This document shows, in pieces, positions 1 through 8,966 of a DNA stretch of 64,000 nucleotides. Both the position numbers and the translations under genes were made by a program. The DNA comes from Emticicia sp040253585. Its GTDB lineage: Bacteria; Bacteroidota; Bacteroidia; Cytophagales; Spirosomataceae. Below the pieces are notes generated by a model, which was given only the letters and a program-made list of their open reading frames with translations, was not told the DNA's origin and searched no databases. Where the stretch lies: contig NZ_JBELAU010000015.1 of assembly GCF_040253585.1 (NCBI RefSeq), positions 1-64,000 of the forward strand. The letters are read 5' to 3'. The stretch's first letter is position 1; each line of letters starts with the position of its first letter.

Positions 1-2305
1 AAGCTTTTGGTAAATAAATTATAAACGTTGCCCCAACATTTACTTCACCTTTTGCGGTGATAAATCCATTGAATCGAGTAACAATTTTTTTACAAATAGC
101 CAAGCCAATACCTGTGCCTGAGTAGGTTTGATTGGCGTGTAATCTTTGGAATAACTCAAAAATTTTGTTGGAAAATATTTGTTCAAACCCTATACCATTA
201 TCCTTAATTTGGATACAATGATAAGTAAGATGATGAATAACTTTTTCTTCATTAATATCACTCCCGCTGACCTCTTTTGAATGAATTTTGATTGAAATTG
301 GCTGATTTGGCTTAGAATACTTGACCGAATTTTCAATAATATTAGCAAATAACTGACTAAATAAAAAGCATATTCCTTTAACAACAGGCAAAGGCGATAC
401 ATCAAAATTAATGTTTTGCTGTTGAGAAGATTCTTGTATTTGACTTTGTATATTTCCAATAATCTTATTCAAATCGCAGCTTTCAAACGCATCTGTCATT
501 TCGTTTGCTGCTAAATATTTTTGTAAATCATCAAGTAAGTTTTGCATCCGGTGCACCGCTTTAAGCATCTTATTCAGAGACTCTGAAGACCTTTTCGAAA
601 GCGTTTTATCCTCAGTGATAAGCTTGGTAAAAATTTGAATTTTCCGAAGAGGTTCTTTTAAATCATGATTAGCTATAAAATTAAAGCTTGTCAGCTCTTC
701 ATACATTTGTTGAAGTTTTAGATTTTTTAATTCTAATTCTTCTGTTCGAACTTTTACTTTTTCTTCTAATGAAGCATTTAGTAAATTCAAAGCCTTTTCT
801 GATTCTTTAACTACCGATACATCTGTATTAGTACCAAACCACTGCACAACTTTATTGTCTTGATTTCTAATTGCAGTAGCCCTTGACAAAAACCAGCGAT
901 ATTCTCCATCTTTTCTCCTTAACAAAAAAGTATCTTCCCAATTTGTACCTTTTTGAATGGCAGTACTAAATCTTTCTACTACACCCGCTACTAAGTCTGG
1001 GTGGTGAACTTTCTGCCAACCCCATCCTTGCATTTCTTCAAATGTTGTACCAGTATATTCATACCATCTATCATTATACCAATAAATGTAACCTTCAGCA
1101 TCAGTCATCCAAGCCAGTTGAGGGATTGAATTAGCCAATGTTTTGAAACGTTGTTCGTTTTGTTTGGTTTCTTCCTGTATATTTTTTTGTTCAGTAATAT
1201 CTTGTGCAGCCAGAATACTGTACTTTGGTTTAGGAGGCGAAAGTGTGTGGTCAAAAAAGAGATTCATTCTCACCTTCAGCCATCTGGCTTCGTTATTGGG
1301 TAACAAAACCTGATGCTCAACCTCCATAAAATCATTGGCATGGTTACTTAATAATACTTCTATTTTCTTTTTCATTTCCACCTTAAATGCAGGGTGGATT
1401 GTTTGGTGAAATGTTTCTCTGCTTATTTGACGTTGATTTGTAGACAACCCGTACATGTGAGCGGCCTCAGTAGATAAAGTAACGGTGTTGGTGACATAAT
1501 TGATTTCTGCAATACCTACATTTGCAACTTTTAGGCCGGTATATAGTAACTGACTTCCTTTTTCGAGTTTTTCTAAAGTTTCTTTTTGTGAAGTAATATC
1601 TCTAGAAGTGGCAATGATTTGTGATACATCGTGACCTTTGTGACGAATAGGCGAAACCATCACATCCCACCATTTGGGAGTGCCTTTGGCTGTTTCACAA
1701 AAAGCCGTGAAGTTTGCCGATTCTCCATTTTTAGCTTTTTCAACTGCCGACCTAACAAGGTCACGGTTTTCTTCACCCCATAAATCCCACCAGTACCTAT
1801 ATTTAAATTCACCAAAATCATCGATTTCCATCTGGCACAACCCATTGAAGTTCATAAAATGAATTCTGCCTTCCACATCAATTACTTTTAAGCAATCGGG
1901 GCTACTTTCTAGCACTGTTCTATTAAAGTCATTGTCGAGGTTACTATTATTCGAAAAACTTTGCTCGTTTTTTACTGTGATGATAGAAACCCGATAGTTA
2001 TCTAATGAAAAAGCTTCTATGGCACAGTATATCTCTTTGTTGTGCTTATCGTAAAGAATATTATTCGAAAATTGCTTATCTGAAGAGGATGACTTTTCAC
2101 TTATTAGCGTAGTATCGGTCTTGGTGCCAAAAAGTAATGAGCAGCTATTGCCTACTAGTTCGTTTGCTGAATAATTGACAATTTCGCAAAAAGCATTATT
2201 TACGAATACAATTATTTCATCCGCCGTACTTGCATTGTTTTCTTGTACTAAAACTGCTTCATTAATTGAATGCAGTAGTTGCTCATAAATTTTTAAGTTA
2301 GACAT
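1..2305 (-). CDS. multi-PAS sensor histidine kinase (3' end outside window)
   Basis: Open frame from ATG at 2305 to the left edge, about 768 codons without a stop. By my translation it holds four PAS-like segments (roughly residues 1-120, 127-250, 250-380, 385-505), a short coiled linker, then a HisKA box with the phospho-acceptor His near residue 547 (NHDLKEPLRKI). The ATPase domain follows: N box ENSVKY near 655, G1 DNGIGF, G2 GTGIGLAICKKIV near 733. Only a few residues are probably missing, because the frame has already passed the last conserved strand. There is no signal peptide or membrane segment, so it is likely a cytoplasmic sensor that phosphorylates a response regulator. No regulator gene is visible beside it. 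The ligand cannot be read from sequence. The family call is secure, the pathway unknown. Confidence 0.9.
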   Translation of the reverse strand, partial: MSNLKIYEQLLHSINEAVLVQENNASTADEIIVFVNNAFCEIVNYSANELVGNSCSLLFGTKTDTTLISEKSSSSDKQFSNNILYDKHNKEIYCAIEAFSLDNYRVSIITVKNEQSFSNNSNLDNDFNRTVLESSPDCLKVIDVEGRIHFMNFNGLCQMEIDDFGEFKYRYWWDLWGEENRDLVRSAVEKAKNGESANFTAFCETAKGTPKWWDVMVSPIRHKGHDVSQIIATSRDITSQKETLEKLEKGSQLLYTGLKVANVGIAEINYVTNTVTLSTEAAHMYGLSTNQRQISRETFHQTIHPAFKVEMKKKIEVLLSNHANDFMEVEHQVLLPNNEARWLKVRMNLFFDHTLSPPKPKYSILAAQDITEQKNIQEETKQNEQRFKTLANSIPQLAWMTDAEGYIYWYNDRWYEYTGTTFEEMQGWGWQKVHHPDLVAGVVERFSTAIQKGTNWEDTFLLRRKDGEYRWFLSRATAIRNQDNKVVQWFGTNTDVSVVKESEKALNLLNASLEEKVKVRTEELELKNLKLQQMYEELTSFNFIANHDLKEPLRKIQIFTKLITEDKTLSKRSSESLNKMLKAVHRMQNLLDDLQKYLAANEMTDAFESCDLNKIIGNIQSQIQESSQQQNINFDVSPLPVVKGICFLFSQLFANIIENSVKYSKPNQPISIKIHSKEVSGSDINEEKVIHHLTYHCIQIKDNGIGFEQIFSNKIFELFQRLHANQTYSGTGIGLAICKKIVTRFNGFITAKGEVNVGATFIIYLPKA

Positions 2306-2477
2306 ATACTTTTGGTGTTTTTAGCTTCAAATAGGCAGCAAAATTTTATTAGTAAGGCATCTGTGGTATAGAGTTTAACTTAAGGATATAAAATACTATG
2401 GTTTTAGGCAAACCAATTTTTGGATTTATATATCAAACAATTGAAAAGAACAAATTGTTATACCACAATTTTAGAAA

Positions 2478-3728
2478 TTACCACCGTACCTGCCCATCAC
2501 CAAGAATTACCCATTTTTCGGTAACGAGTTTTTCGAGAGCAAAAGGCCCACGGGCATGGAGTTTTTGGGTCGAAATGCCAATTTCAGCACCGAGTCCAAA
2601 CTGTCCGCCATCGGTAAAGCGAGTAGAGGCATTATGATAAACCGCTGCGGCATCAACTTCGGCCAAAAATCTTTCAGCGAGTACCTGATTATTTGTCAAA
2701 ATGGCTTCTGAGTGTCGAGAAGAAAAGGCTTGCACATGAGCCAATGCTTCATCGAAGCCACTCACGGTTTTGATTGTAATTTTATAATCAAGCCATTCAC
2801 GACCGAAATCTTCGGGTTGGGCATGATGAAGGTTTTCGTAGCCAATTTTTTCAAAAACAGCATACGATTTTTCATCAGCATAAACGCCAACATTCCATTT
2901 CTTGAAATCTTCTACCAACATTGGTAAAAATTCATCAATAATGGCTTCATCAACGATAGCACAGTCGAGCGAGTTACAGACCGATGGACGAGAAACGCGG
3001 GCATTAACAATAATTTCTTTCGCTTTCGTTAATTCTGCACTTTCTTCAATATACGTATGCACCACACCCGCACCAGTTTCAATAGTCGGAATGAGAGAAT
3101 TCTGACGTACATATTGAATAAGCGAATCAGACCCACGAGGAATAATAATATCTACAAAACGAGTCGCTTTTAGTAATTCTTCAGTGAATTTTCGGTCGGT
3201 TGGTAAAAGCAAAACGGCGTCGGCCGCAACGCCAAATTTGGCTAAGGCTTGATGAATCAAGCCAACTAAGCAAGTATTCGAGAAAATAGCTTCTTTTCCA
3301 CCTTTCAGCACGCAAGCATTACCTGAGCGTAAGCATAACGAAGCCACATCAATCGTTACGTTGGGGCGAGATTCGTAAATTACGCCCACAACTCCCATCG
3401 GAACAGCTATTTTCTTGATATTCAGTCCATTTTCGAGGTTTCTTTCAATCAATACTTCACCCGTGGGGTCGGGCAAAAGAGCAACTTCTCTCAACGAGTC
3501 GGCCAAACCTTGAATCCTGCTTTCGGTTAATAATAAACGGTCGTATTTGGGGTCAGCTTTATCCATCAAGTCTAAATCTTTCTGATTTTCTGACATTATC
3601 AGTACCTTCGATTGCTCAATGATTTCGGCCAATTCATTTAATAAATCGCTGCGTTGGGAATCGGTAAAACGTCGAACGGACGCCGAAGCTTGTTGGGTTT
3701 GCTGTAAAAGAGGAAGTATTGAATTCAT
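2478..3728 (-). CDS. proA: glutamate-5-semialdehyde dehydrogenase (gamma-glutamyl phosphate reductase)
   Basis: Second step of proline synthesis: NADPH-dependent reduction of gamma-glutamyl phosphate to glutamate-5-semialdehyde, in the cytoplasm. The aldehyde-dehydrogenase fold is clear: YESRPNVTID near residue 118, LRSGNACVLKGGKEA near 133, and the catalytic Cys251 in the RPSVCNSLD motif. I chose ATG at 3728 (416 aa, the usual length). The frame can be extended by nine codons to a GTG at 3755, but those codons lie in a dispersed spacer repeat (3747-3805). proB and proC are not in this window, so the gene stands apart from the usual proBA pair. It runs opposite to the DUF4301 gene upstream. 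Confidence 0.95.
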   Translation of the reverse strand: MNSILPLLQQTQQASASVRRFTDSQRSDLLNELAEIIEQSKVLIMSENQKDLDLMDKADPKYDRLLLTESRIQGLADSLREVALLPDPTGEVLIERNLENGLNIKKIAVPMGVVGVIYESRPNVTIDVASLCLRSGNACVLKGGKEAIFSNTCLVGLIHQALAKFGVAADAVLLLPTDRKFTEELLKATRFVDIIIPRGSDSLIQYVRQNSLIPTIETGAGVVHTYIEESAELTKAKEIIVNARVSRPSVCNSLDCAIVDEAIIDEFLPMLVEDFKKWNVGVYADEKSYAVFEKIGYENLHHAQPEDFGREWLDYKITIKTVSGFDEALAHVQAFSSRHSEAILTNNQVLAERFLAEVDAAAVYHNASTRFTDGGQFGLGAEIGISTQKLHARGPFALEKLVTEKWVILGDGQVRW

Positions 3729-3746
3729 TATTTTTTTTATAAGTCG

Positions 3747-3805
3747 ATAGTCCACAGACGACAGTCAATAGCGTTCTGTGGACTGTGAACTATTGACCGT
3801 TGACT
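3747..3805. repeat. spacer repeat, GTCGATAGTCCACAG word family, inverted pair
   Basis: Reiterated words of the type GTCGATAGTCCACAGA, AGTCAATAG and CTATTGACC. The word AGTCCACAGA is matched in inverted orientation by TCTGTGGACT, so the block can fold on itself. Related, more degraded copies occur near 3955-3993, 13452-13483, 41766-41794, 43638-43668, 47224-47246 and 50575-50598, all at gene borders. Confidence 0.75.
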
Positions 3806-4013
3806 CGACTAAATTTTAATTAATCCCGAGCAAAAACATTGCCTTGATTCTATTTTTTCGTAAAATTACATTTTTAACAAAACATTTATACCATAAAGTA
3901 GCTGATTAAAACCAAACAACGACAATTTTTACCAAAAGCCTCCTTATCAATAGTTTAAATTCCCTTGAAAACCAACTATTGACCTTGGACTAATTAAATC
4001 AACCATATTAATT

Positions 4014-5492
4014 ATGTTTAGCGAAAAAGACCTTAGCCTAATCGAAGCCCGTGGGGCAAAAGTGGAAACGATTCTTGAACAAATCGAGAATTTTAAAGTG
4101 GGATTTCCATACCTAAATGTCGTACGAGCAGCCACCATCGACGATGGAATGATTCAGCTTGGCGACGAAAAAGCCAAAGAACTATCGAAGGATTTCGACG
4201 ACCAAATTTTCGGCAAAAAACTACTGAAATTTGTACCTGCTTCGGGAGCAGCTTCACGTATGTTCAAATCGCTTTTTGCGGCTCTGGAAGAAAATAAATT
4301 CGACAAATTGGTCAATGAGGTCTTAGAACACCTACAAGATTTTGCATTCTACAAAAGTTTGATAAAATCAGTCGGTAGCGAATCGGCCGACCATAAAACC
4401 ATTCTCCGACACCTACTCACGGCCGAAGGACTCGACTATGGTGCTTTGCCAAAAGGCTTGTTGGAGTTCCATAAATACGGCGATTCGACTCGCACACCAG
4501 CCGAAGAACATTTGGTTGAAGGGGCAAAATATGCCAGTTCAGGCGGTAATGTAAATCTTCATTTTACGGTTTCACCTGAGCATAGAAGCAAGTTTACGGC
4601 CTTGATAGATGCAGTTTTGCCTGATTACGAAGCAAAATATGGCGTAAAATACGACATCAGCTTCTCAGAGCAAAAGCCATCAACCGACACGATTGCCGTA
4701 AATCTTGATAATACCCCTTTCCGCACGGCCAGCGGTGATTTACTTTTCCGTCCAGCAGGACACGGAGCTTTGCTCGAAAATCTCAACGACCAAGATGCTG
4801 ATGTGGTATTTATCAAAAACATCGACAACGTAGTGCCAGATAGTCTAAAGGAGCAAACAATTACTTACAAAAAAGCTTTGGCGAGTTTAGTTTTGAGCTA
4901 CCAACAAGCCGTTTTTGCGTATTTGAAAATGATGGATGGGGCTGATTTGAAAGAAGAGGACGTAGAAGAAGTGGAGGACTTCATTGAGTTCGACCTTTGT
5001 GTAGAATTCCCTGACGGTTATGATGATTATACTTTTGAAGAACGTAAAACTTATTGCCGTACGAAACTCAATCGCCCGTTGCGTATTTGTGGCATGGTGA
5101 AAAACGTTGGCGAGCCAGGTGGTGGACCTTTCTGGGCAGAAAATGCCGATGGTTCGACTTCGCTGCAAGTAGTAGAATCGGCTCAAATTGATTTGAAAGA
5201 CCCCGAACAAAAAGAAATTTTTGATGGTGCAACGCACTTCAATCCTGTTGATTTGATTTGTACACTAAAAGATTATCAAGGAAATAAATTCAACCTTTTG
5301 GAGTTCCGTGACCCAAAAACTGGCTTCAATACGCAAAAATCACAAAGTGGTCGTGACCTAAAAGCACAAGAATTACCAGGTTTGTGGAATGGTGCAATGG
5401 CCGACTGGAACACACTCTTTGTAGAAGTGCCATTGATTACATTCAACCCCGTAAAAACGGTGAATGATTTGCTGAGACCAGAACACCAGTAA
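4014..5492 (+). CDS. DUF4301 family protein
   Basis: A 492-aa soluble protein with no signal peptide or membrane segment. I place it in the DUF4301 family of Bacteroidota from overall resemblance. Residues 79-92 (FVPASGAASRMFKS) resemble the nucleotide-binding loop of sugar-nucleotidyltransferases, which suggests a Rossmann-like NTP-transferase fold. Other recognisable stretches are RPAGHGALLENL near residue 246 and VKNVGEPGGGPFWA near 363. The reaction is not established for the family as far as I know. Downstream, 96 bp away, is a kinase-like gene on the same strand, separated by spacer-repeat words; co-transcription is possible but unproven. Start is the first ATG; no competing start is evident. 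Confidence 0.85.
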   Translation: MFSEKDLSLIEARGAKVETILEQIENFKVGFPYLNVVRAATIDDGMIQLGDEKAKELSKDFDDQIFGKKLLKFVPASGAASRMFKSLFAALEENKFDKLVNEVLEHLQDFAFYKSLIKSVGSESADHKTILRHLLTAEGLDYGALPKGLLEFHKYGDSTRTPAEEHLVEGAKYASSGGNVNLHFTVSPEHRSKFTALIDAVLPDYEAKYGVKYDISFSEQKPSTDTIAVNLDNTPFRTASGDLLFRPAGHGALLENLNDQDADVVFIKNIDNVVPDSLKEQTITYKKALASLVLSYQQAVFAYLKMMDGADLKEEDVEEVEDFIEFDLCVEFPDGYDDYTFEERKTYCRTKLNRPLRICGMVKNVGEPGGGPFWAENADGSTSLQVVESAQIDLKDPEQKEIFDGATHFNPVDLICTLKDYQGNKFNLLEFRDPKTGFNTQKSQSGRDLKAQELPGLWNGAMADWNTLFVEVPLITFNPVKTVNDLLRPEHQ

Positions 5493-5494
5493 TT

Positions 5495-5530
5495 CAATGA
5501 AGAATTGAGAATGTAGAATTAAGAATGAGA
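5495..5530. repeat. spacer repeat, GAATTAAGAATGAG word family
   Basis: Reiterated near-identical words (AATTGAGAATG, AATTAAGAATGAG) just behind the DUF4301 stop. The same vocabulary recurs near 25430-25526 and 48470-48500. No coding potential. Confidence 0.5.
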
Positions 5531-5588
5531 TTGAACAACAAAATTCTACCGACCGTGGTGCGGAACATCGCCCGCAATTGACTAAAAA

Positions 5589-6668
5589 ATGACATCATTA
5601 AAAATAGATACGCCTACGGCAGTTAGGCAAGGAGAAGAATTGGATTTGATAAAGTTGAATGACTTTATCAAATCTCAATTACCTGATTTTGAGGAAATTA
5701 CCGAAGTTTCACAGTTCCCTGGTGGATACTCGAATCTGACGTATTTTTTGAAAACTGCTAATCATGAATATGTTTTACGTCGCCCGCCAGTGGGTGCGAA
5801 AGACATCAAAGGTGGGCATGATATGGCTCGTGAGTATAAGATTCTGACAGCCATCAAGTCAATTGGGTATGAAAAAATACCAAACCCGATTCTTTTCACT
5901 GATGATGAGGCCGTAATGGGTTGTCCATTTTATATCATGGAGAGAGTACAAGGCATTATTTTGCGAGCAAAAGATGCTCCTAAACTCATGCAAACCGTTA
6001 CTCCTGCCGAAATGCGAAAACTTTCGGAAGCACTGTGCGATAATCTGGCAGCTTTACACGCTATTGATATTGAATGCACAAGCCTGATAAATATCGGAAA
6101 GCCCGAAGGCTATATCCAACGACAAGTTGAAGGTTGGTATAAACGCTATTTAGCCTCACAGACCGATGAGATTGCAGCAATGGATACGTTGGCCGCTTGG
6201 CTCAAAGAGAATCTTCCTACCGAAAGCAAACCTACACTCATTCATAATGATTATAAATATGATAATGTGGTGCTAAATGCCAATAACTTATCAGAAATCA
6301 TTGCAGTTTTAGATTGGGAAATGACCACCGTTGGCGACCCACTCATGGATGTAGGTACAAGCCTTTCGTATTGGGCCGAAGCCAATGATGGAGCATTTGA
6401 AAAAACATTTAACCTTTCGTGGGTAGAAGGAAACCTAACTCGCCAAGAGTTTGCCGAGCGTTACGCCGAAAAAAGCGGTCGAGATGTATCAAATATTCTA
6501 TATTTCTATGTTTTTGGCTTATTTAAAAACTCGGTTGTTATTCAACAAATTTATAGCCGATACAAGAAAGGACTAACCACCGACCCACGCTTTGCAGATT
6601 TAATTTTTGGAGTGAAAGCACTTTCTAAAAAAGGCATAAAGTCGATTGAGAGTGGAAAAATGATGTGA
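5589..6668 (+). CDS. phosphotransferase (APH) family protein, ACAD10-like kinase
   Basis: A 359-aa aminoglycoside-phosphotransferase-fold kinase. Landmarks: the glycine-containing loop FPGGYSNLTYFL near residue 43, the VLRRPP strand after it, the catalytic loop LIHNDYKYDNVVLN near 217, and the metal-binding LDWEMTTVGDPLMDVG near 240. The RRPP and GDPLMDVG forms are typical of the branch related to the kinase part of human ACAD10/11 and of partners of acyl-CoA dehydrogenases, which act on hydroxyacyl substrates. No acyl-CoA dehydrogenase gene is beside it here, so the substrate is uncertain. Cytoplasmic. True aminoglycoside resistance is unlikely from this subfamily resemblance. Confidence 0.85.
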   Translation: MTSLKIDTPTAVRQGEELDLIKLNDFIKSQLPDFEEITEVSQFPGGYSNLTYFLKTANHEYVLRRPPVGAKDIKGGHDMAREYKILTAIKSIGYEKIPNPILFTDDEAVMGCPFYIMERVQGIILRAKDAPKLMQTVTPAEMRKLSEALCDNLAALHAIDIECTSLINIGKPEGYIQRQVEGWYKRYLASQTDEIAAMDTLAAWLKENLPTESKPTLIHNDYKYDNVVLNANNLSEIIAVLDWEMTTVGDPLMDVGTSLSYWAEANDGAFEKTFNLSWVEGNLTRQEFAERYAEKSGRDVSNILYFYVFGLFKNSVVIQQIYSRYKKGLTTDPRFADLIFGVKALSKKGIKSIESGKMM

Positions 6669-6745
6669 TAGACATCTAAGCTTTATTGCGATAGAATTTA
6701 CACCGAAGCCTTGCCGTTTGTTGCCCCGATATTGAGCCAATTTTA

Positions 6746-6775
6746 TTGATTTTTCTTGTAATTTTCTTACATTTG
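6746..6775 (+). promoter_or_regulatory. promoter of the Uma2-family gene (TTG-N19-TACATTTG)
   Basis: TTG at 6746-6748 and TACATTTG at 6768-6775 fit the Bacteroidota consensus with a 19-nt spacer. Transcription would start near 6782, so the in-frame TTG at 6746 cannot be the start codon; ATG at 6791 is the first usable one. Confidence 0.7.
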
Positions 6776-6790
6776 AATAAAAAAACTGAG

Positions 6791-7399
6791 ATGGCTATTA
6801 CATTTTTAGAGAAATCTAACCAATCCATTAGACCCGCTCCTAAAGTTTATACATTGTGGGAATACCTTGCCCGTGAAGAGCGAGCAAAGGAGAAACATGA
6901 ATTTTATAATGGAATCATCGTAAAAATGGCAAATGCTAAATTTTATCATAATCTAATTGCTTCCAATATCTTACATTTTATGCGTTTGTCTATTAAAAAT
7001 ACTCAAAAAAAGTATTTAATTCTTGGCGATAACCAGAAAGTGTATATTGAAGCTGAAAATGTGGCAGTATATCCTGATGCTTTGGTAATAAGCGAAAAAC
7101 CTATTTTTTATCAAAATCGTGAAGATATTTTACTGAATCCTGTTGTGATTGTTGAGGTGCTTTCTCGTCGAACGAGTTTGTATGATAAAACTGCAAAATT
7201 TGATTTATACAAAAGCATTCCCTCTTTCAAAGAATACGTTTTGATTGACCCTAAAAAAATGAGTGTTGAAACTCGTTACAGAGAAGAAATAGATTTATGG
7301 CGGATAACATCGCATAATGCTGATAGCCAAAAATTTAACCTAAAATCATTGGGCATAACCTTAGAAATGAATGATATTTATGAGAATGTAGTTTTTTAA
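6791..7399 (+). CDS. Uma2 family endonuclease-fold protein (DUF820)
   Basis: A 202-aa protein with a PD-(D/E)xK restriction-like fold of the Uma2/DUF820 family. Visible family features: KHEFYNGIIVKMANA near residue 35, the acidic YPDALVISE near 95, VVIVEVLSRRTSLYDKTAKF near 115, and the strand EYVLIDP. These give the D / E-x-K catalytic constellation expected of the fold. The ATG at 6791 is chosen because a promoter lies immediately upstream. Uma2 proteins are abundant in cyanobacteria and some Bacteroidota; their biological role is not settled, and nothing around the gene marks it as part of a defence island. Cytoplasmic. Confidence 0.8.
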   Translation: MAITFLEKSNQSIRPAPKVYTLWEYLAREERAKEKHEFYNGIIVKMANAKFYHNLIASNILHFMRLSIKNTQKKYLILGDNQKVYIEAENVAVYPDALVISEKPIFYQNREDILLNPVVIVEVLSRRTSLYDKTAKFDLYKSIPSFKEYVLIDPKKMSVETRYREEIDLWRITSHNADSQKFNLKSLGITLEMNDIYENVVF

Positions 7400-7405
7400 G
7401 CCTTA

Positions 7406-7474
7406 ATGATTGATGCAAATGAAGATGATGTTAAAAACTTTAAAGTTTTAATTACCAGCTTTCTACCAGAATGA
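7406..7474 (+). CDS. possible 22-codon leader ORF coupled to the Crp-like gene
   Basis: A short frame from ATG at 7406 whose TGA stop (7472-7474) overlaps the ATG of the next gene (7471-7473) in the ATGA arrangement typical of translational coupling. It codes for an acidic 22-residue peptide (MIDANEDDVKNF...). No homology is recognised. It could be a coupling leader or chance; the exact overlap is the only support. Confidence 0.3.
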   Translation: MIDANEDDVKNFKVLITSFLPE

Positions 7475-8040
7475 TAGAGGTTTTAAAACAACATATCACC
7501 AACAGACTCGGCAATGACCTTGATAATTTAGATATGGTGCTTTCCTCTTTTAAGCATATCAAAACTAAGCGAAACCAGCATCTTTTACAACAAGGCGATG
7601 TTTGTAAATATGTATATTTCATTGCCAAAGGTTGTTTGCAAGTCTATGTTTATGATAAAGATTTTAATGAAACAACCCGTGACATAATCATTGAGGATAA
7701 TTGGTGTTCAGAACTTTTAAGTTTTGGCAGTGGCAAACCAGCCTTAGAAAATATAAGAACCGTTGAACCCTGCGAACTCTTCGCCATAGATAAACCGACT
7801 TTTCAAAAACTGATGGAAACAGTTCCTCAGTTTGACAAAGTTTATAAACAAATCCTTGAGGCATCTTATGCCAACTCCGTCTATCGTATCAATACATTCG
7901 TATCATTGACAGCATTGGATAGAATTAAATGGTTAATGGAATATCGACCAATGCTCATGACACGCCTTTCGAGTAAACTCATCGCTTCCTATCTGGGCAT
8001 CAATAAAGATGTTTTTAGCCGTCTCAAAGCCAAACTGTAA
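7471..8040 (+). CDS. Crp/Fnr-like cyclic-nucleotide-binding-fold regulator
   Basis: A 189-aa protein with an N-terminal cNMP-binding beta-roll (HLLQQGDVCKYVYFIAKG near residue 37; LFAIDKPTF near 105) and a short C-terminal helical part ending in SSKLIASYLGINKDVFSRL, which matches the recognition-helix region of the small Bacteroidota Crp-like regulators. The canonical cAMP phosphate-binding RxS pair is not evident, so it may sense something else or act without ligand. It sits directly upstream of YCII and DoxX-like genes on the same strand, which it may control; a pair of direct repeats lies in the 79-bp gap between them. Confidence 0.85.
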   Translation: MIEVLKQHITNRLGNDLDNLDMVLSSFKHIKTKRNQHLLQQGDVCKYVYFIAKGCLQVYVYDKDFNETTRDIIIEDNWCSELLSFGSGKPALENIRTVEPCELFAIDKPTFQKLMETVPQFDKVYKQILEASYANSVYRINTFVSLTALDRIKWLMEYRPMLMTRLSSKLIASYLGINKDVFSRLKAKL

Positions 8041-8050
8041 AACATAGACT

Positions 8051-8101
8051 TTTGTCATCATTCACGAAATTTTAATTGCTGAAATTTGTCCCATCATTCA
8101 C
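8051..8101 (+). promoter_or_regulatory. direct repeat TTTGTC(CC)ATCATTCAC, candidate operator
   Basis: TTTGTCATCATTCAC at 8051-8065 recurs as TTTGTCCCATCATTCAC at 8085-8101, a 34-nt step, just upstream of the YCII gene. A Crp-like regulator is encoded immediately before it. A role as operator is inference from the repeat and its position. Confidence 0.4.
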
Positions 8102-8119
8102 AATTAAAGTTAAAGAATC

Positions 8120-8473
8120 ATGACAGAGTATCTATTGTTATTTCGCAACGCCAGTGCCGAAAACGGATATTTGGCCACTTCAGAAGATATGGCAGAAGAC
8201 ATGCCTAAATGGCAATCTTGGATTGGAAATATTGCCATGCAAGGTAAATTAGTACATACCGCCCCAATGCGTTATGAAGCGTCTATTGTAAGCAATAGTG
8301 GTGTTTCCGTCGGCCCACATAAAGAAGCTGATAGTGTTTTAGTAGTAGGATTTTTAGTCTGTAAATCTGATAGTTTGGAAGAGGTGCAAGAATGGAGCAA
8401 AACCTGCCCAGTACTAAAATACCCCAATAGCTCGGTTGAAATTCGCCCACTTATTCCTTTTCCAACTAACTAA
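8120..8473 (+). CDS. YCII-related domain protein
   Basis: A 117-aa protein of the YCII/ferredoxin-like dimeric alpha+beta barrel class: starts with MTEYLLLFRN, then MPKWQSWIGNIAMQGKLV, VLVVGFLVCKSDSLEEVQEW and a terminal VEIRPLIPF strand, the usual order in YCII-related proteins. Some family members degrade chloro-aromatic lactones; most have no assigned reaction. It is followed after 12 bp by a small membrane protein gene and preceded by a Crp-like regulator, so a regulator-controlled two-gene unit is plausible. Confidence 0.8.
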   Translation: MTEYLLLFRNASAENGYLATSEDMAEDMPKWQSWIGNIAMQGKLVHTAPMRYEASIVSNSGVSVGPHKEADSVLVVGFLVCKSDSLEEVQEWSKTCPVLKYPNSSVEIRPLIPFPTN

Positions 8474-8485
8474 ACAAGCAATACA

Positions 8486-8902
8486 ATGGATAAAATCTTA
8501 AATTCGGGTAGATATATATTCCCTCTTTCGTTTTTACTTTACGTTGGTTTGCATTTAGGCAAGCCCGAAGTCGGAGCTTCATTTGTGCCTAATTATATTC
8601 CGTTTCCGTACTTTTGGAATTACTTTACTTTAGTTTGCATCTTATTATTTATCGTAAGTGCCGTAATTCGGAAGTACGATAAATTAGCCTACTCATTAAT
8701 GGCAGTTTATGTAGTCTTAATGGCAGTTTTAGTACATTTACCAAGAGCAATGGGGCAAGAATTAGGCCTTGGAAATATGACTGCTGATATAGCAAGAGAG
8801 AAAGAACTTGAAATGGTAAATTTTTTTAGAAATATAATGGTAACTGGGGCATTATTGGCTTTTGCCAAATTTGTAGCCAAAGATAAGCGTATTATTGGGT
8901 AG
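8486..8902 (+). CDS. DoxX-like small integral membrane protein
   Basis: A 138-aa protein with about four hydrophobic helices (near residues 10-25, 48-62, 68-86 and 115-130) and a short charged C-terminus. The arrangement resembles DoxX-like four-helix membrane proteins, which are often found with YCII or NAD(P)H-binding genes and an associated regulator. The N-terminus lacks a cleavable signal. Twelve bp separate it from the YCII gene, and a strong hairpin terminator follows. The exact family is less sure than its membrane nature. Confidence 0.7.
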   Translation: MDKILNSGRYIFPLSFLLYVGLHLGKPEVGASFVPNYIPFPYFWNYFTLVCILLFIVSAVIRKYDKLAYSLMAVYVVLMAVLVHLPRAMGQELGLGNMTADIAREKELEMVNFFRNIMVTGALLAFAKFVAKDKRIIG

Positions 8903-8910
8903 TTACATTA

Positions 8911-8958
8911 TATAAACAAACGAGGCTTGGAAGTTATTCCAAGCCTCGTTTGTTTATA
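8911..8958. terminator. bidirectional hairpin terminator
   Basis: A perfect 20-bp inverted repeat (arm ATAAACAAACGAGGCTTGG, 8911-8930 with 8939-8958) that can extend two more pairs over a GTTA loop. It lies between the convergent DoxX-like and TPR genes and can serve both. Confidence 0.85.
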
Positions 8959-8966
8959 TAAATTCT

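Noticed and set aside
5589..6668. Aminoglycoside resistance gene
   Set aside because: It has the APH fold, but the GDPLMDVG and RRPP motifs point to the ACAD10-like small-molecule kinase branch.
6791..7399. Uma2-family gene as a sign of a defence island
   Set aside because: No restriction, toxin, CRISPR or phage genes around it; Uma2 proteins have no proven defence role.
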